NCBI GenBank assembly: GCA_964645585.1
Contig: CAZYAN010000002.1
Span: forward strand, 1-64,000
Direction of reading: 5' to 3'
Length of the DNA: 64,000 nucleotides
Source: DATGSL01 sp964645585
Lineage (GTDB): Bacteria > Verrucomicrobiota > Verrucomicrobiia > Opitutales > T3Sed10-336
The notes beneath the pieces are model-generated. The model was not told the origin of the DNA and did no database searches. It saw nothing but the letters and a program-made list of their open reading frames with translations. Below are positions 60,566 to 64,000 of this stretch, in pieces (position 1 is the stretch's first letter; each line of letters starts with the position of its first letter). The translations under genes and the position numbers were made by a program.

Positions 60566-63500
60566 ATGATCGCCCCGCTACCGTCCGTCAATACCCGTAG
60601 CCAGGAACTCGTTGTCCCTCTCCTCTTTCTGACCGTACTGTTCCTTTTTGTCCATGCACCTCTGCGCGGAGAGTTTACGGACCCAAATGAGCCGCAATAC
60701 AACCGGCGGGTCTGGCAAACGGAGGATGGCCTTCGCAACCCGATGATCCGGGCGATTACCCAATCCCGGGACGGCTATCTCTGGATTGCAACGGATGATG
60801 GACTGGTCCGCTTCGACGGTGTCCGCTTTCGTGAGTTCGACAACCGAATCGTGACCGAGTCGCACAGCCGATGGGTCGTCGACGTGACCGAAACGCGCGA
60901 CGGCAGTATCTGGACATCGAGCAGCAATGGCGGGGTGACGCGGATTAAAGACGGAGCATTGACGCGTTTTACGAGGGACGACGGGCTTCATCACGAGTTT
61001 ATTCTCGCGCTGCATGAGGATCGTTCCGGGCGACTCTGGCTCGGATCGGCGATTGGGCTGATGACCTACGAGGGAGACGGACATTTTTATTCCTGGCCGG
61101 AGGAGAACGGATGGAAAGCGCGGGCGGTGCGCCGGTTCGCGGAGGACAAGGAGGGGACGCTTTGGATCGCCACCTCGATCGGCTTGGTTCGTTACAAGAA
61201 CGGCGTTTTTGAGGAATTCAGGAAGGAGGACGGATGGCTTGTCGACAACTCCGTGATGACTGTCTCCGTCGACCGTGCCGGTAATATCTGGGCGGGCACA
61301 TCGGCGGGGCTCTCCGTGCTTTGGGCGGACGGAGGAGTCAACCACTACACGATCGCGAACGGACTGGCACACGATGCCATCCGCGTAATTTGGGAAGACC
61401 GCCGCGGGGCAATCTGGATTGGCACACACGGCGGATTGCAGCAGTACCAAGACGGAAAGTTCGTCAGTGTGGCATTTCATGATCGCATGTCCGCGCAGCA
61501 CACCGAGGAAATACCCGACCTGGTTTACTCGATTTACGAAGACCGGGAAGGGAATCTTTGGGCGGGAACAAACCTCGGTCTCAACCAAATTACCCTGAGG
61601 CGGTTTCAAACGCTGTCACGGAGCGACGGTCTCCCCCACGATTTGATCACCACGGTGCGTGAAGACAATGAAGGGGGCGTCTGGATTGCCACCTGGGGAG
61701 GCGGGCTCAGCCTCTACAAGGACGGGGAGATCGCGACTTGGACCATGAATGACGGGCTGGCGAGCGACCATGTTCTCGCCCTTTGTGAAGATCAAAGCGG
61801 CAGCCTGTGGATCGGAACCGACGGGTTTGGGATGAATCGGTTCGCCAACGGCGAGTTCGAGACGTACACCTTCCCGGACGGCAGGGCGGTCAACACGATC
61901 CGCGTGATCTTTGAGGACAGCCAGGGACGGATTTGGGTCGGTTCCAATGCCGGGTTGCGTCTATTCGTCGACGGTCATTTTGTGTCGGCGGACGAGCTGT
62001 TTGGGCTGAAACTGGAAACCATCGCCGTCATCACTGAGGATGTGAATGAAACGCTCTGGATCGGGTCGGCCGACGGGTTAACGCGCTTGGACGGGGAGAG
62101 CTTCCGGACATGGACCACGGAGGAAGGCTTGTCCTCGAATATTGTTATCACCATCTATCCGGACGCCGCTGGAGTGCTCTGGGTCGGAACCGAAGCGGGC
62201 GGCTTGAACCGGATCGGACCTGGCGGAGAAATCTTTCACTTCGCATCCGAGGAGGGACTGTTTCGGGAAAGGATCCTGCACATTTTGGAGGATGACGGTG
62301 GTGATTTTTGGATGACGAGCCGTCGCGGGATCTTCCGGGTGGCGCGAGATGAACTGAACGCGGCAGCTGCTGGCGAGATACCGGTGTCAGCTCTCTCGCC
62401 GATTGCCTACGGGAAGGCGGACGGCATGCGGCGCGCGCAATGCAACGGGATCGCGCAGCCGGCGGGATGGAAAAGCCGGGACGATCGGTTCTGGTTTCCG
62501 ACCATGAGCGGCGTGGTTATTTTCGATCCGGAGCGAACCCCGGTTAACCAGGTGCCGCCGCTCGTCGTTATCGAGCGGGCGATGATTGAAGGAGAACCGG
62601 TGCCGGTCGACGAGGAAGAGCTGGAGCTTCCGCCCGGCGCGCGACTGTTTGAGGCGCGCTACACGGCGCCGAGTTTGCAGGGCCCTGAACAGGTGCGGTT
62701 TCGCTATATCCTCGAAGGCTTTGAAACGGAATGGCACGATGCGGGCCGTCAGCGGTCCGCGATTTATCATCATTTGCCGCCAGGCTCCTACCGTTTTCGC
62801 GTAACTGCCAGCAACAACGACGGCGTATGGAGCGAGGAAGGCGCCTCACTCGCGTTCACGCTGAAGCCGCATTTTTACCAGACCGTCTGGTTTTACGTGA
62901 TTTGCGCGCTCGCGCTGACATTGTCGGGCGCCGGCGCGTATCGGCTGCGGGTGCGGTGGATGCGGCGGCGCCACCACGAACTGATGCTGTTGGTGGATGA
63001 GCGAACGGCGAAATTGCAGGAGGAAATCCGTGAACGCGTCACCGCGCAGCGCCGGACGCTCGCTTTTTCGCGGCTTGGTCAGCAGCTCAGTCTCGTTTCC
63101 ACGCAAGTTGAGGCGGCCGAGACGATCGTGGCGGCCGCGGATGAATTGATCGGCTGGGACGCATGCTGCCTCCATTCCTATTCGCAGGAGGTCGATCTGA
63201 AAGCGCCAGTCCTGATGTACGACTGGATTGATGGCCGGCGAATGCGTGTTGATCCAATGGAACGGGACGCGCGAATTTCGCCGATGATGCGGAAAATCCT
63301 GAGTGAAGGCGCTCAGCTTTGTTTGCGGGAAAAAGAAGAAGAGGATGATTCAGTTATTCCTTTCGGCGACCGTACCCGGCGATCGCTCTCCCTGATGTTT
63401 ACGCCGATGCGCAAAGGCGACGAGGTGGTTGGGGTCGTTTCGATCCAGAGCTATTCGTTGAACGCGTTTACACGCGATGATTTGGAGACGCTCCAAGCCT

Positions 63501-64000
63501 TGGCCGACTATTGCGCCGGCGCCTTTGAGCGCATTCGGGCGGAAGAAGCCCTCCGGGAAAGTCAGGAAGCGATGCTTCACCAAGAACGTCTCGCGGCGAT
63601 CGGTCAGCTTTCAAGCGGAGCCGCGCATGAGTTTAATAATATCCTGACGATTATCCAGGGACACAGTCATCTCTTGCTCAAAGACAATATTTTAGCGGGA
63701 AAATCGCTGACATCGTTGCGGGAAATCGCGGAAAGTGCGGAACGCGCGGCTAACCTGACGCGGCAGCTGCTGACGTTTAGCCGCAAGCAGTTCATGCGGC
63801 CGCGAGTGCTCGATTTGAACGCCTGTATCCAGGAATTGGTCAGCATGCTGAGCCAGGTGCTAGGCGAAAATGTGAAGATCATCTGCCGCCTCGATCCAAA
63901 AGCGCCGGCCGTGCAAGCGGATCCGGGAATGATGGAGCAGATTGTCATGAACCTTGCCGTCAACGCCCGGGACGCAATGGCCGACAAAGGGGGGGAATTG
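60566..64000 (+). CDS. Propeller-type hybrid sensor histidine kinase (3' end outside window)
   Basis: The frame is open from at least 60422 to the window end, giving 1145 residues from ATG 60566. An alternative ATG at 60470 would add 32 residues, but the hydrophobic segment (residues ~15-33) suits the later start. Residues ~45-640 hold about a dozen two-component-regulator propeller repeats (Reg_prop; I-W-A/V-G-T, L-W-I-G-S, D-G-L pattern). A Y_Y_Y domain (~695-765, F-R-Y-I-L-E-G-F-E-T-E-W) and a membrane helix (~772-795) follow. Then come a GAF-like domain (~835-1000) and a HisKA with A-A-H-E-F-N-N (phospho-acceptor His1021). The ATPase N-box has begun when the window ends (M-N-L-A-V-N-A-R-D-A-M). 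It probably senses oligosaccharides or another periplasmic ligand. Confidence 0.92.
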   Translation, partial: MIAPLPSVNTRSQELVVPLLFLTVLFLFVHAPLRGEFTDPNEPQYNRRVWQTEDGLRNPMIRAITQSRDGYLWIATDDGLVRFDGVRFREFDNRIVTESHSRWVVDVTETRDGSIWTSSSNGGVTRIKDGALTRFTRDDGLHHEFILALHEDRSGRLWLGSAIGLMTYEGDGHFYSWPEENGWKARAVRRFAEDKEGTLWIATSIGLVRYKNGVFEEFRKEDGWLVDNSVMTVSVDRAGNIWAGTSAGLSVLWADGGVNHYTIANGLAHDAIRVIWEDRRGAIWIGTHGGLQQYQDGKFVSVAFHDRMSAQHTEEIPDLVYSIYEDREGNLWAGTNLGLNQITLRRFQTLSRSDGLPHDLITTVREDNEGGVWIATWGGGLSLYKDGEIATWTMNDGLASDHVLALCEDQSGSLWIGTDGFGMNRFANGEFETYTFPDGRAVNTIRVIFEDSQGRIWVGSNAGLRLFVDGHFVSADELFGLKLETIAVITEDVNETLWIGSADGLTRLDGESFRTWTTEEGLSSNIVITIYPDAAGVLWVGTEAGGLNRIGPGGEIFHFASEEGLFRERILHILEDDGGDFWMTSRRGIFRVARDELNAAAAGEIPVSALSPIAYGKADGMRRAQCNGIAQPAGWKSRDDRFWFPTMSGVVIFDPERTPVNQVPPLVVIERAMIEGEPVPVDEEELELPPGARLFEARYTAPSLQGPEQVRFRYILEGFETEWHDAGRQRSAIYHHLPPGSYRFRVTASNNDGVWSEEGASLAFTLKPHFYQTVWFYVICALALTLSGAGAYRLRVRWMRRRHHELMLLVDERTAKLQEEIRERVTAQRRTLAFSRLGQQLSLVSTQVEAAETIVAAADELIGWDACCLHSYSQEVDLKAPVLMYDWIDGRRMRVDPMERDARISPMMRKILSEGAQLCLREKEEEDDSVIPFGDRTRRSLSLMFTPMRKGDEVVGVVSIQSYSLNAFTRDDLETLQALADYCAGAFERIRAEEALRESQEAMLHQERLAAIGQLSSGAAHEFNNILTIIQGHSHLLLKDNILAGKSLTSLREIAESAERAANLTRQLLTFSRKQFMRPRVLDLNACIQELVSMLSQVLGENVKIICRLDPKAPAVQADPGMMEQIVMNLAVNARDAMADKGGEL

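Overview
The window reads as a chromosomal segment of a free-living Verrucomicrobiota bacterium, probably of the Opitutia lineage. This is an inference. It rests on three things: the many large secreted beta-rich proteins; two prepilin-like proteins sharing the N-terminal GFTLIELL segment; and a Pirellula/Verrucomicrobium-type membrane-bound dehydrogenase. Three of the secreted proteins also share a C-terminal DxDGDG-EYALG-DP module. G+C is moderately high and few genes have a strong Shine-Dalgarno sequence. I saw no rRNA, tRNA, CRISPR, insertion sequence or phage genes.

Layout. (1) Bases 1-7886 look like a small carbohydrate-related locus: the tail of an unknown protein, a prepilin-like protein, a 1238-aa secreted CBM6-like protein, a FAD-dependent oxidoreductase and a convergent LacI regulator. 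(2) Bases 8055-17620 (minus) hold glgX-treZ-treY followed by the housekeeping genes pyrH-frr-proB. GlgX, TreZ and TreY turn glycogen or maltodextrin into trehalose, and their genes overlap by ATGA junctions. (3) Bases 17885-18925 (plus) encode DNA polymerase IV. (4) Bases 18901-28592 (minus) form a tight eight-gene operon. It encodes two sugar-nucleotide epimerases (one fused to a glycoside-hydrolase-like domain), a medium-chain dehydrogenase, a GT4 glycosyltransferase, three tandem CgeB-like glycosyltransferases and a SAM methyltransferase. This is the best candidate for a poorly described system, probably making a methylated oligosaccharide or glycoconjugate. (5) Bases 29126-32394 (plus) carry three secreted proteins of unknown role, one with an apparent frameshift in its signal peptide. 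(6) Bases 32427-51446 (minus) carry a second prepilin-like protein, a 1902-aa LamG/Ig protein, a cupredoxin-dehydrogenase fusion, an unknown secreted protein, a 2305-aa secreted protein and an L-lactate-permease-family transporter. A divergent PAS-AraC regulator lies next to them, with a 21-bp-spaced direct repeat in the shared control region. (7) Bases 52583-64000 hold a small conserved protein, a TolB-like lipoprotein, a DUF3817 membrane protein, an acidic unknown protein, recN, ftsH and a large propeller-type sensor kinase cut by the window edge.

Taken together, the trehalose operon, DinB and the glycoconjugate cassette resemble a stress or envelope-protection region. The flanking loci look like polysaccharide sensing and degradation. 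The physiological links are inference; the gene identities of treY, treZ, glgX, proB, frr, pyrH, dinB, recN and ftsH are secure.
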